Positions 9,504 to 17,515 of a stretch of DNA of 20,548 bases are shown here, in pieces. Source of the DNA: Lachnospiraceae bacterium UBA7179 (GTDB taxonomy: Bacteria; Bacillota; Clostridia; Lachnospirales; Lachnospiraceae); contig DKVL01000070.1 in the NCBI GenBank assembly GCA_002491195.1, forward strand, positions 4,167 to 24,714, written 5' to 3'. The position numbers and the translations under genes were made by a program. The notes beneath the pieces are model-generated. The model was not told the origin of the DNA. It searched no databases and saw only the letters and a program-made list of their open reading frames with translations. The first letter of the stretch is position 1, and every line of letters begins with the position of its first letter.

Positions 9504-11266
9504 TTTTCTTCCTCCTGTTCCATATCAAATTCTAACACCGTATTATTTAAATCCATTGTGCGCATATAACTGATCTCAGACGAGATTGCTTTCACAAGCT
9601 CAATCCCATGGATATCAAATTTCCCGCCGTCAAATTCATACTCGGTGGGATTAAAGGGCACGCCGTTGTCCCTGATCCGCAAAAGCATCTTTTGCTGTTC
9701 GATCACCAGGCTGACATCAATCCAATGAGACTGCCTGCCGCCGTATTGAATGCAGTTGACGATCATCTCCTCCGCAGCCACCGCCACCATATTGGCCCTG
9801 TTCGCGCTCACGCCGTGGTCAAGGCAGAACTCTTTTACCTCTCTGGGCACCAGCGTCGTCTCATCCAGATCGGCCTTCACGGTAAAATCAAAGCATGTTC
9901 CCGCCTCCTTGGGAAGCAGATAGAAATCCATATTTTTATATTTGATCTTGCGATAAATATAAGCCGTAAGAACTGTCAGCACTTCTGAGCATACAAAGCT
10001 TAGCGCCAGCCCATTCATACCGCTGCCGCCCATTTTTATCTCAAGAATGATCCCAAGAGCCGCGGCTGGCAGCACATAAATGCCATTTTGAAAGAATGTA
10101 ATAATGCTTGCCTGTTTTGACTCTTCGATCGATTCATAATAGCCGACAAGAAATTTATTCCATACATAGGCCGGCAGGCACAGGATAAAAATTCTGAGCG
10201 CTGTCGCCATCACGGAAGAAAGGGCTTGATCATCCACGCCAAACATAACAGTAATCGGTTTTGCAAACGCCATGACAAGCACAAAAATACACACCGTCGC
10301 AGCCGCGCTTAACACAAGAACCCTTTTGCACAGCGCACGGATGCCAAAGTAATCCTTTTCCCCGTAAAGAATCCCGGCTATATTGGGTATTACGCCTATG
10401 ATTCCGGCCGTGATCATTTCCACGATCATCAGAACATTGTCACAGACTGTATAGACTGCCATCCCGCCATCCCCAATAAAGCGGATAATGATTTCATTTA
10501 ACACAAACGATTTAATGATGGTCATAATCATAAATACAAAGAGCGGCGCTCCTGATATGACCGCCTCCTTCAGCGGGGCAAACGACTGTATTCTGACAAA
10601 ACGGATCATGCGTTTCGGAGAACGGATATATAAGATAAAAATAACCATTCCCAACAAAAATCCAGCCACCGTGGACAGGGACGCCCCCGCGATTCCAAGA
10701 TTCGTAAATCTCAAAAATATGTAATCAAGAATCAGATTGATCACATTCGAAACAATCAGGTAGGCAGACGCAAGTTCAGGATGATTTTCCACCCCCAAAA
10801 AGCTGGACATCAGAAGGCCGACACCAATCACCGGAGCGCCGAGCATCCCCACAAACAGATAATGGCCAGCCGGAATACTTAAACTTCCGCCCTTCGCTAA
10901 AGATTCTGCTATCGGCATTGCCAAAAAAGGTGCCAACACAGCAAGGATCAGTCCCACAACAACGGTGATCGACAGTGTGAGTGTAAACACCTGTGATGCG
11001 CCCTCTTTATTCCGCTTGCCAAGCAAAATGCCTGCCGCGATCGATCCTCCCGTACCAAGGCAATAGCCTGTTACCTGTATCAAAGTTTCCATGGGAAGAA
11101 CAAGCGTGATCGCTGACATCGCGTCTGTTCCCAAAAAGTTCCCCACAAAGATTGTATCAACGATGTTGCCTAGCTGCAAAGCCATTGACATCATAATTCC
11201 CGGCAAAAGATACTTCCAAATCTTGTTTTGTATCAGCCTCTCATTCCTCTGGTGTGTATGCTCCAT
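9500..11266 (-). CDS. MATE-family exporter fused to a C-terminal RsbW/SpoIIAB-like GHKL ATPase domain
   Basis: 588 residues, where MATE transporters usually have about 450. Residues 1-445 are a standard MATE/NorM-type antiporter with 12 likely membrane spans (start LLPGIMMSMALQLGNIVDTIFVG; the repeat GAPLFVFMIMTIIKSFVLNE begins the second half). Residues ~455-582 form a soluble HATPase_c domain of the anti-sigma-factor serine kinase type: N-box EEMIVNCIQYG (E499/E500, N504), G1 box RDNGVPFNP (D533, G535) and HGIELVKA near 553-560. The transporter part probably exports the NRPS product. The ATPase part may bind or phosphorylate the STAS protein encoded two genes downstream. The ATG at 11266 has AGGAGG 8 bases upstream. 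The gene end overlaps the NRPS start by 4 nt. Domain calls are firm; substrate and kinase role are inferred. Confidence 0.93.
   Translation of the reverse strand: MEHTHQRNERLIQNKIWKYLLPGIMMSMALQLGNIVDTIFVGNFLGTDAMSAITLVLPMETLIQVTGYCLGTGGSIAAGILLGKRNKEGASQVFTLTLSITVVVGLILAVLAPFLAMPIAESLAKGGSLSIPAGHYLFVGMLGAPVIGVGLLMSSFLGVENHPELASAYLIVSNVINLILDYIFLRFTNLGIAGASLSTVAGFLLGMVIFILYIRSPKRMIRFVRIQSFAPLKEAVISGAPLFVFMIMTIIKSFVLNEIIIRFIGDGGMAVYTVCDNVLMIVEMITAGIIGVIPNIAGILYGEKDYFGIRALCKRVLVLSAAATVCIFVLVMAFAKPITVMFGVDDQALSSVMATALRIFILCLPAYVWNKFLVGYYESIEESKQASIITFFQNGIYVLPAAALGIILEIKMGGSGMNGLALSFVCSEVLTVLTAYIYRKIKYKNMDFYLLPKEAGTCFDFTVKADLDETTLVPREVKEFCLDHGVSANRANMVAVAAEEMIVNCIQYGGRQSHWIDVSLVIEQQKMLLRIRDNGVPFNPTEYEFDGGKFDIHGIELVKAISSEISYMRTMDLNNTVLEFDMEQEEEN
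9511..9516 (-). promoter_or_regulatory. Ribosome binding site for the NRPS, inside the MATE gene
   Basis: AGGAGG on the minus strand, 7 bases before the TTG at 9503 and within the last codons of the MATE gene. It supports the TTG start and suggests translational coupling of exporter and synthetase. Confidence 0.8.
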
Positions 11267-11274
11267 CTCAACGT

Positions 11275-11280
11275 CCTCCT
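11275..11280 (-). promoter_or_regulatory. Ribosome binding site of the MATE-ATPase gene
   Basis: AGGAGG on the minus strand, 8 bases before the ATG at 11266. Confidence 0.8.
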
Positions 11281-11308
11281 GCCATACTTTCAGTTCCGCC
11301 AGCTTCTA

Positions 11309-11337
11309 ATCATATCATACTGCCATTTTCTGGTCAT
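11309..11337 (-). promoter_or_regulatory. Possible promoter of the MATE-NRPS-STAS operon
   Basis: On the minus strand an extended -10 box, TGA-TATGAT (hexamer 11309-11314), follows a weak -35 box, ATGACC (11332-11337), with 17-bp spacing. The 12-base sequence GAAAGTATGGCA occurs twice, at 11337-11348 (next to the -35) and at 11280-11291 (transcribed leader). The match is moderate. Read-through from the acyltransferase gene is equally possible, because I see no clear terminator in the 145-base gap. Confidence 0.4.
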
Positions 11338-11411
11338 GCCATACTTTCGGCTATATCAATTTCCAACATTCGATTTCGTTTACGTTCGAAAATCAGCATA
11401 AACAATTGTTG

Positions 11412-12551
11412 TTATTTATGACTATTCTTTTTGTTATGTGACCGTCTTGCATACAGCATATTGTATCCTCTCACCATGATCTCTGTCACCACGATTGACA
11501 ACAGCGCAAGCAGCCAGCACTGATAACTCTGAAATGCCTCATAACCATTGATACCCAGCGCAATAAAATATACTGTTATATGTAATGCATAATATTTTGA
11601 TATATGTTCACTGTAATATAGAATCTGTCTTGCAGCCGGATTCTTTGGCGCATGCGGCTTGCCATCCTTTGCACAGATATATTCTATAAAGAAAAAGATG
11701 ATGGCCAAAAGGAATATGTGCGCCATGCTTGCCACCACGTGCCAGAAATCCGGCTGTGAATACGCGCCAGTTAACACCGCATACATCTGGGATATGTCCG
11801 AACCATATTTTACGAATACCAGTACCCACCATACGATCACGATCACAACGCTTGGAACAGCCAGCATACCATAAAATTTCACTTTATCCTTAACATGCCG
11901 CAGGATTTTGCCAAAGGCAACTCCAAACAATGCATAGGACAGAAAATAGAGCGGCGTAAAAGATACAAACTCTGCGTCTCCGATCAAAAGCTTCATCAGA
12001 TATCCAAGCACTGGCACATCTACATTCGTTCCAAAAAGGAACGGCGCAACGATACTCACTGCCGCACCGATAATGATATACCCTGCAATGTTCATATTCA
12101 GTTTCCTGAGCAATGCCAATACAAGATAAATGATTCCGGTAATAAAAAAGATATTAATGTATTGAATGTATACCACGATCAAGTATTTGAAATTATCCAT
12201 TCCGGCTCCTGTCAGTCTCCCGCTGACAAAAGGATAAGGGATGAGCAGTGCGGCTACATAAGCAAGGTTATTCAGATACTGATAGATCACCATGCGGACG
12301 CCGCTCTTAACCATTCCCACGGGTGTCGCATTCCTGTTGTAAGCAGTTCCTACTCCCATAACGAAGATGAAAATAGCTGCGCCGGACATCGTTGCAAACA
12401 TATAAATCCACCGGGTAATGGAATCCTCTGGGGACATCGTTGCCTGAAAGGCATGAACCAGGTAGATCATCAGCATAAAAATTCCTTTCAGGTAGTCAAA
12501 CTCCCTTTGTCTCCCGGTATTTATCTCTTCCTGTGAAAAAATTGCATTCAT
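11412..12551 (-). CDS. Integral-membrane acyltransferase-like protein (Acyl_transf_3 / DUF1624 type)
   Basis: 379 residues from the ATG at 12551, with about ten hydrophobic spans. The N-terminus RQREFDYLKGIFMLMIYLVHAF matches the family pattern R-x-x-x-(L/F)-D-x-x-(K/R)-G followed by a His in the first membrane span (about H33), which is expected to take part in acyl transfer. Such proteins move acyl groups across or within the membrane onto sugars, peptides or lipids; the substrate here cannot be read from the sequence. The frame is open to an ATG at 12602, but that codon overlaps a TATAAT box, while the ATG at 12551 has an AGAGAGGAT ribosome binding site, so the shorter form is chosen. It lies 145 bases upstream of the MATE-NRPS-STAS operon in the same direction, and may act on the peptide or be unrelated to it. 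Subfamily is uncertain. Confidence 0.75.
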   Translation of the reverse strand: MNAIFSQEEINTGRQREFDYLKGIFMLMIYLVHAFQATMSPEDSITRWIYMFATMSGAAIFIFVMGVGTAYNRNATPVGMVKSGVRMVIYQYLNNLAYVAALLIPYPFVSGRLTGAGMDNFKYLIVVYIQYINIFFITGIIYLVLALLRKLNMNIAGYIIIGAAVSIVAPFLFGTNVDVPVLGYLMKLLIGDAEFVSFTPLYFLSYALFGVAFGKILRHVKDKVKFYGMLAVPSVVIVIVWWVLVFVKYGSDISQMYAVLTGAYSQPDFWHVVASMAHIFLLAIIFFFIEYICAKDGKPHAPKNPAARQILYYSEHISKYYALHITVYFIALGINGYEAFQSYQCWLLALLSIVVTEIMVRGYNMLYARRSHNKKNSHK

Positions 12552-12600
12552 TTTCTCTATCCTCTCTAAGTTTTTGCTTCCAGGCCCTTGGTCCACTTCC

Positions 12601-12630
12601 ATTATACACTATCTGAGTCCCATTTTTCAA
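12601..12630 (-). promoter_or_regulatory. Sigma-A-type promoter close to the acyltransferase start
   Basis: Minus strand TTGAAA (12625-12630), an 18-bp spacer, then TATAAT (12601-12606). Predicted transcription start is near 12595, about 45 bases before the ATG at 12551. The upstream candidate ATG at 12602 would lie before this transcription start. Confidence 0.65.
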
Positions 12631-12695
12631 CCTGCCCTTTGACCTGTCGCCTCTCGTCCTATGAATATGGATGACAGGTCTATTTGAATAACATG

Positions 12696-12770
12696 ACTCT
12701 TTATTATATCAATCTGACAGAGAACAGCAACCCATTTGGAACAAATTGCACTTTTTGAGGAACAAATCGC
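12696..12770 (-). promoter_or_regulatory. Second promoter with a tandem direct-repeat activator site
   Basis: An extended -10 box, TGA-TATAAT (hexamer 12703-12708), lacks a good -35 (best TTGCTG). Upstream are two direct repeats on the plus strand, GGAACAAATTGC (12738-12749) and GGAACAAATCGC (12759-12770), 11 of 12 bases identical with a period of 21 bp. They centre near -47 and -68 from a predicted start at about 12697. This is the layout of AgrA/ComE-like LytTR-regulated promoters. The regulator itself is inferred. It would drive the acyltransferase and possibly the genes behind it, with a leader of about 145 nt. Confidence 0.5.
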
Positions 12771-12780
12771 TTTATGATCG

Positions 12781-12829
12781 AAGGAAAAGGTGTACTGCGT
12801 GATCGTTTTCCACTTCAACGCAGTACACC
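12781..12829 (-). terminator. Intrinsic terminator of the lipoprotein-cstA-sulfatase operon
   Basis: Perfect 12-bp arms GGTGTACTGCGT and ACGCAGTACACC (12789-12800 and 12818-12829 on the plus strand) surround a 17-base loop. On the minus strand the stem is followed by TTTTCCTT. It lies 42 bases beyond the sulfatase stop codon. Confidence 0.8.
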
Positions 12830-12870
12830 CTGACAGTGTTTTCATCTATGATGCTGTTGAGAACTGTTCC

Positions 12871-14982
12871 TTACGGCTCTATAATATTAAAGTATGGAGG
12901 AAATTCTGCTAAATTTCCAATCAGGATATCGATTATGCCCTGATTCCCTTCCACGGATTCAAAACTCGCATTCATCAATTCCCTGCTGCCACGTGCAATT
13001 CCCAGAATACCCACGCGTTTTGTCTTTATGGTCACATCTGGTTTGGCATTCTGTGTATCCTTGGAATACAGGAGGACACCATGGTTGATCTGTACAAGAT
13101 ACTGACTGCCTTCATCCGTGATCTGCAGGAGAATCGTAAAATTCTGGTCTTCCATCTTCTTGGCATCGAGACAGATTCCAAGATAATCCAACATTGTCTC
13201 CGTGCTCATACCAAGTGCTGTTGCGCCTGTTCCTCCTACGTTTGTCTGCGGATAGCCGCTGGTTCCGTGACGCAGTTCATAGGCAGCAGTCAGATAAGCA
13301 TTCCTCCATGCTCCGGATTCCGCCTGGTACCCAAGCTGTTCCAAAGCGTCAGCACAAAGATAACGTGCATTTTTGTTATCCGGCTCAGCGTAAACGATCG
13401 TATTGGTAAGCTGAGCAACCCACTGGTATTCGCCTTTGTCGAAATCCTCTTTTGCTTTTGCGAGAACCGCATCCGTGTCGCCCAGATATTCCACCATTTT
13501 CTTTGCATATTCGCCAGGCTCAAGTTCGTCCAGGTGAATCGGGTTTGCGTCATACCAGCCCATATATTTCTGGTAAATCGCTTTTACATTGTGTTTCAGC
13601 GTGCCATAATACTGCCGTGTGTACCAGACTTTCTCCAAATCCGCAGGCAGCGATATCATATTTGCGATCTCAGTCGAAGTATAACCCTCATTGAGGTACT
13701 GAAGCGTCTGGGCATAGATATATTTATAGACAGACGCTGTATTTAAGAGGTATTCGTTGATCACATCATTGCCCCAATGCGGCCAGTTATGGGACTGGAA
13801 CACAACCTCCACATCCGCACCAAACAGTGCCTTTGCCTCCATGATATACTGTGCCCATGCATTCGCATCCCGCACCTCTGCACCGCGCAGCGTGTAAAGA
13901 TTGTGCATGGTGCCAGTACAGTTTTCCGCCATCCAGAGAGCCTTATACCCAGGCAGATATGTATTCATTTCCGCCGGAGATTCTGTGCCTGGAGTTAGCT
14001 GAAATACCATATCTACGCCGTCGATCGTTGCTTTAAAAATGTCGTCCGTCACCTCGTAGGTCGGGGACAGATATGAGGTTGTGCCGCTGGACGTAGTAAG
14101 ACCGATCCCCACGGAAAGACTGCCCTGTTCCCCTTTTTTCAGAAGTGAACCGTATTGATAATTGCTTCTGCGCTTCATAGCGTTTCCGGCAAAGACGTTC
14201 TCCTCCATGACTGCTTTCTCAAATCCCTCCGGTACGATCACAAGGGTTTTGCCGGAAGCAGCCTGTTTTTCCAGGCTAAGTGAAGAATCTGCCAGATCTT
14301 CCTGTGTTACTAAGCCGCCGATACCGCCGTAATGGTCAATATGGGCATGACTGATCACAACCGCAGAAATCTGCGCATCGCTGAATTTTTCCCGGAACAG
14401 CGCAAGCCCTGCCTCGGCAGTCTCTACGCTTGTAGTGCAGTCAAATACGATCCACCCCTTCTCGCCACGTACAAACGTGAGATTCGCCACATCATATCCC
14501 CGGATCTGGTATATTCCGTCTGTCACCTCAAACAACCCATAGAGCGTATTGAGCTGCGTATTGCGCCAGAGGCTTGGGTTTGCGCTGTCTGGAGCAGCAT
14601 TATCCCTGGCAAAGCTGTAAGCATCCTGGCTCCATACCACGTTTCCGTTTTCTGCCTTGATAACCAGGTTATCCGGAGCTGAAAGAAACCCTCTCGCAGC
14701 AAACGCGCACTCTTGTTCATCGGAAAAGTCCAGTAACTCATAGACGGCATGATTGGCCTCCGCCGTAAATTCCGTTGCTTCTTTTATCTCCGCGTTAAAC
14801 GAATCCTTTTTGGTGTCTTCTGCCGGATCGGATTCAGGAGCCGTTTCCGCTGATTTTTCAGCGGCTGCTACTTTGCCGGGAATTACCACAGCGTCCTGTC
14901 TTGTCTGTGCACATGTGCAGACAACAGCAGATGTTGCCAGCAAAACTGCGGCGCAGACAGTGCGTTTTTTCTTGTTAAACAT
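12871..14982 (-). CDS. Exported alkyl-sulfatase-type metallo-beta-lactamase-fold hydrolase
   Basis: 703 residues. An N-terminal signal (MFNKKKRTVCAAVLLATSAVV) is followed by a charged, Ala/Glu-rich linker up to about residue 80. No good lipobox is seen, so it is probably secreted or surface-retained. The catalytic domain has SHAHIDHYGG with HxHxDH at 212-217, acidic residues in the TPGTESPAEMN and MAENCTGTMHN segments (E353), and QSHNWPHWG (H398). These fit the binuclear zinc site of the SdsA1/Pseudomonas alkylsulfatase family. An alpha-helical dimerisation region (about 420-560) and a C-terminal SCP2-like domain (about 580-703) complete the family layout. Relatives split primary alkyl sulfates to alcohol and sulfate; the natural substrate here is unknown. 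The gene starts 29 bases after cstA, with GGAGG at 14989-14993, and is the last gene of its operon. Confidence 0.88.
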   Translation of the reverse strand: MFNKKKRTVCAAVLLATSAVVCTCAQTRQDAVVIPGKVAAAEKSAETAPESDPAEDTKKDSFNAEIKEATEFTAEANHAVYELLDFSDEQECAFAARGFLSAPDNLVIKAENGNVVWSQDAYSFARDNAAPDSANPSLWRNTQLNTLYGLFEVTDGIYQIRGYDVANLTFVRGEKGWIVFDCTTSVETAEAGLALFREKFSDAQISAVVISHAHIDHYGGIGGLVTQEDLADSSLSLEKQAASGKTLVIVPEGFEKAVMEENVFAGNAMKRRSNYQYGSLLKKGEQGSLSVGIGLTTSSGTTSYLSPTYEVTDDIFKATIDGVDMVFQLTPGTESPAEMNTYLPGYKALWMAENCTGTMHNLYTLRGAEVRDANAWAQYIMEAKALFGADVEVVFQSHNWPHWGNDVINEYLLNTASVYKYIYAQTLQYLNEGYTSTEIANMISLPADLEKVWYTRQYYGTLKHNVKAIYQKYMGWYDANPIHLDELEPGEYAKKMVEYLGDTDAVLAKAKEDFDKGEYQWVAQLTNTIVYAEPDNKNARYLCADALEQLGYQAESGAWRNAYLTAAYELRHGTSGYPQTNVGGTGATALGMSTETMLDYLGICLDAKKMEDQNFTILLQITDEGSQYLVQINHGVLLYSKDTQNAKPDVTIKTKRVGILGIARGSRELMNASFESVEGNQGIIDILIGNLAEFPPYFNIIEP

Positions 14983-15011
14983 AATCTTCCTCCTTCATTG
15001 TGTATGTATTA

Positions 15012-16709
15012 TCATTTCGCAGATTCTTCATCGTCAGACCTCCGAAAGCGCGAACAAAAGAGTTTCTGCAGCCCTTCCACTGCAACCATAATGCCCAGAA
15101 CCAGCAGCAAAATCGCAAATACAAGCTGGATCACATTTCCAGAATCAAACTCTTGGAAAAGGGAAGTGATCAATTCCTTCATTTTCAAAACAATTGCCGT
15201 GAAAGTGACAGCCATCATAAAAAACATCGGTCCCCAGAGCATCATGCCCTGACGCTTCGTTTTCTTTAAGAATACCGCACAGGAAATGAGTGCCAGTGCG
15301 GATAACAACTGGTTGGCAGAACCAAACAGCGGCCAGATGCTTTCATACCCGGCCTTTGCAAGCAGAAAAGCCAGTGCCAGTGTAAGGATAGTTGCAATCC
15401 ACTTATTCCCAAATACCTTCGCAACCGGCCCCATTTCCCTGTCTTCTTCCATAAAAAACTCTTGCAGGGAAAGCCTTCCTACCCGGGCAACCGAATCCAG
15501 ACTGGTTAGCGCAAAGGCAGATACCGCCAGTGTAATCAACGTATACGAGACACTCTGCGGCAACCCTAATTTGGTCAGGAAAATGGAAATTGATGTCGCA
15601 AATACCTGTGCGGGCGTTCCCGCGGGAAGCCCTTCGGCTGTTGCCGCAAAGCCGACACTGACCAGTGCGATTACAGCCAGAAAGCTCTCTAACAGCATTG
15701 CACCATACGATACAGGAAGCATTGCCTTTTCATTTTTAATCTGTTTTGAAGCGGTTCCAGAGGATACCAGTGCATGGAACCCTGATACCGCACCACAGGC
15801 AATCGTCACAAACAGAACCGGAAACAAATAAGAGACGGTCCCCGTGGTTTCATTGACGAGCTTAAAAGAAGTAAACGGCACCAGATTCATCGCCGGACGG
15901 TAAACAATGATTCCAATAAATGCCATAAGCATCATTGCAATCAGCAAATAGCTGTTTAAGTAATCCCTCGGCTGAAGCAACGCCCACACCGGAGTAACGC
16001 AGGCAATTAAAATATAGATAAATACAAAAATAAGCCAGAACCCACGGCTAAAATAAATGGGCACATTGATTCCAATCACAATGGCAGCCACCAACAGAAC
16101 GATTGCCACAAGCGTGTTGATTCCTGCGTGGAAGTTGGTTTTTTTCAGGAAAAAGCCAAGTCCAACCGCAAATACAATAAACAGTATGGATGTCGTCGCC
16201 ACTGCGCCATCTGCTGCTATTTTCACTCCTTCCTCATCAAACCCCTGGAACGTACTTGCCACCACATCTGCAAAAGCGGCAATGACTAAAATAGAAAACA
16301 GCCATACAAAGATCAAAAACAGGCGTTTCCCAGTCCTGCCGATATACTTTTCGATGATGTAACCAATCGATCTTCCCTTATTTTTTACCGATGCGTACAT
16401 AGCGGCGAAGTCCTGTACTGCGCCAAAGAACACACCGCCGATCAAAATCCAAAGCAATGCAGGCAGCCATCCGAAAACTGCAGCCTGAATAGGGCCTGTA
16501 ATTGGAGCAGCGCCGGCAATCGAGGCAAACTGATGTCCAAAGACTACATTTGTGTCTGCGGGCACATAGTCCACCCCATCTTCTTCGGTGTAAGCAGGTG
16601 TCTTTGCATCCGGATCAATTCCCCACTTTTTTACCAGATAGCGGCCATAGACCATATAAGCGCTGACCAGAACCACCGCTGCCAGAACAATGATAAGAAA
16701 TCCATTCAT
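15012..16709 (-). CDS. cstA: CstA-family carbon-starvation transporter (pyruvate or peptide uptake)
   Basis: A 565-residue polytopic membrane protein. Family landmarks include GRYLVKKWGIDPDAKTPA near the N-terminus, FGHQFASIAGAAPITGPIQAA, GGVFFGAVQDF, a central run ACGAVSGFHALVSSGTASKQ, and TSLDSVARVGR with FGSANQLLSALAL towards the C-terminus. It is shorter than E. coli CstA (about 700 residues), as is common in Firmicutes. Known members take up pyruvate (BtsT, CstA) or have been linked to peptide uptake. It sits between a lipoprotein gene (20-base gap) and the alkylsulfatase gene. A LytTR response regulator is encoded divergently nearby; in E. coli the paralogue btsT is controlled by the LytTR regulator BtsR, so the pairing makes biological sense. 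The substrate here is inferred. Confidence 0.93.
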   Translation of the reverse strand: MNGFLIIVLAAVVLVSAYMVYGRYLVKKWGIDPDAKTPAYTEEDGVDYVPADTNVVFGHQFASIAGAAPITGPIQAAVFGWLPALLWILIGGVFFGAVQDFAAMYASVKNKGRSIGYIIEKYIGRTGKRLFLIFVWLFSILVIAAFADVVASTFQGFDEEGVKIAADGAVATTSILFIVFAVGLGFFLKKTNFHAGINTLVAIVLLVAAIVIGINVPIYFSRGFWLIFVFIYILIACVTPVWALLQPRDYLNSYLLIAMMLMAFIGIIVYRPAMNLVPFTSFKLVNETTGTVSYLFPVLFVTIACGAVSGFHALVSSGTASKQIKNEKAMLPVSYGAMLLESFLAVIALVSVGFAATAEGLPAGTPAQVFATSISIFLTKLGLPQSVSYTLITLAVSAFALTSLDSVARVGRLSLQEFFMEEDREMGPVAKVFGNKWIATILTLALAFLLAKAGYESIWPLFGSANQLLSALALISCAVFLKKTKRQGMMLWGPMFFMMAVTFTAIVLKMKELITSLFQEFDSGNVIQLVFAILLLVLGIMVAVEGLQKLFCSRFRRSDDEESAK

Positions 16710-16729
16710 ATTATCAAACGCTTCCTTTT

Positions 16730-17452
16730 TTATTTTTTCTCATTATTGGTAATCCGGTTTAAAAATTCCTCTGTAGTCTCGGTAAATTCCACTGTCACCT
16801 CAGCACCATCCTCAATAATAAATTCCGTCATTCCGTATTCTGTGCCATTATCCGCCCAATCGTAGGTATATCCAAGCCTGGTCCACGGATATTCACCGTA
16901 ATAATACGACCACAGCGTGTTATCATCAAACCAGGCCTTAAACTCCTCGTCGACATTCTCATCAAAGCTGTTGGACATATTCTCCATTGTCGGATCGCTT
17001 TGATAAGCCGGGCGTTTTACATTTTGGGGATCTACCCAAAGACCTGTCACAGTGGAATGCTCGGAATCAGGAGCAAACCCGATCATCTGCTTTAACCGTT
17101 CTTCCGCATCGTCTGCTTTTTGCAGTTCTTCCGCAAGAGAAGCGATTTCTTTGTCGGTAAACACCCACACGGGCCCCCACTGGATGGTAACATTCTCACC
17201 TGCAGGATAACTGTCGGGATAATTGTGCCAGGTAAGAAGCAGTACCCTGCCATCCTGCCATGTGGTCATTGGATTACTTTCGACAAGCGATACCAACGGC
17301 AGTATTTCGTCATCATCCGCAAAAGCCGCATCTCTGACTGCGTCCTGATAAAGCTCCTCTGGAGACTTTGCCGTCTCATTTCCTGTTGCACAGCTGGCAA
17401 GCATGGTTACCATAAATGCACTGATCATGCTCAAAACGAATCTCTTTTTCAT
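16730..17452 (-). CDS. Lipoprotein of unknown function
   Basis: 240 residues. The signal peptide MKKRFVLSMISAFMVTMLASC ends in a clear lipobox, LASC (lipidated Cys21), so the protein should be anchored outside the membrane. The mature part is acidic and rich in Trp and Tyr (TWQDGRVLLLTWHNYPDSYP, WGPVWVF, WSYYYGEYPWTRLGYTYDW). I do not recognise a known enzyme family. It is the first gene of the operon with cstA and the sulfatase, and may be a binding or accessory protein for either; that is inference. The ATG has AGGAGG (17459-17464) six bases upstream. The segment from residue 160 to the end looks like a compact globular domain with an EFIIEDGAEVTVEF strand pair. Confidence 0.85.
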   Translation of the reverse strand: MKKRFVLSMISAFMVTMLASCATGNETAKSPEELYQDAVRDAAFADDDEILPLVSLVESNPMTTWQDGRVLLLTWHNYPDSYPAGENVTIQWGPVWVFTDKEIASLAEELQKADDAEERLKQMIGFAPDSEHSTVTGLWVDPQNVKRPAYQSDPTMENMSNSFDENVDEEFKAWFDDNTLWSYYYGEYPWTRLGYTYDWADNGTEYGMTEFIIEDGAEVTVEFTETTEEFLNRITNNEKK

Positions 17453-17515
17453 AGTATTCCTCCTAAATTTTGTGAATGTATCATATGCAACGTCAATATG
17501 TACAAAACTTTTTTC

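Noticed and set aside
11895..12536. Plus-strand open frame of 213 codons
   Set aside because: It is antisense to the membrane acyltransferase; the Gln/His/Lys-rich composition is the mirror of a hydrophobic protein.
12627..12845. Minus-strand 72-codon frame before the acyltransferase
   Set aside because: It runs through the terminator stem, the direct repeats and the promoter, has no good ribosome binding site and resembles no known protein.
13081..13746. Plus-strand open frame of 221 codons
   Set aside because: It is opposite the alkylsulfatase gene, whose active-site motifs and length are convincing.
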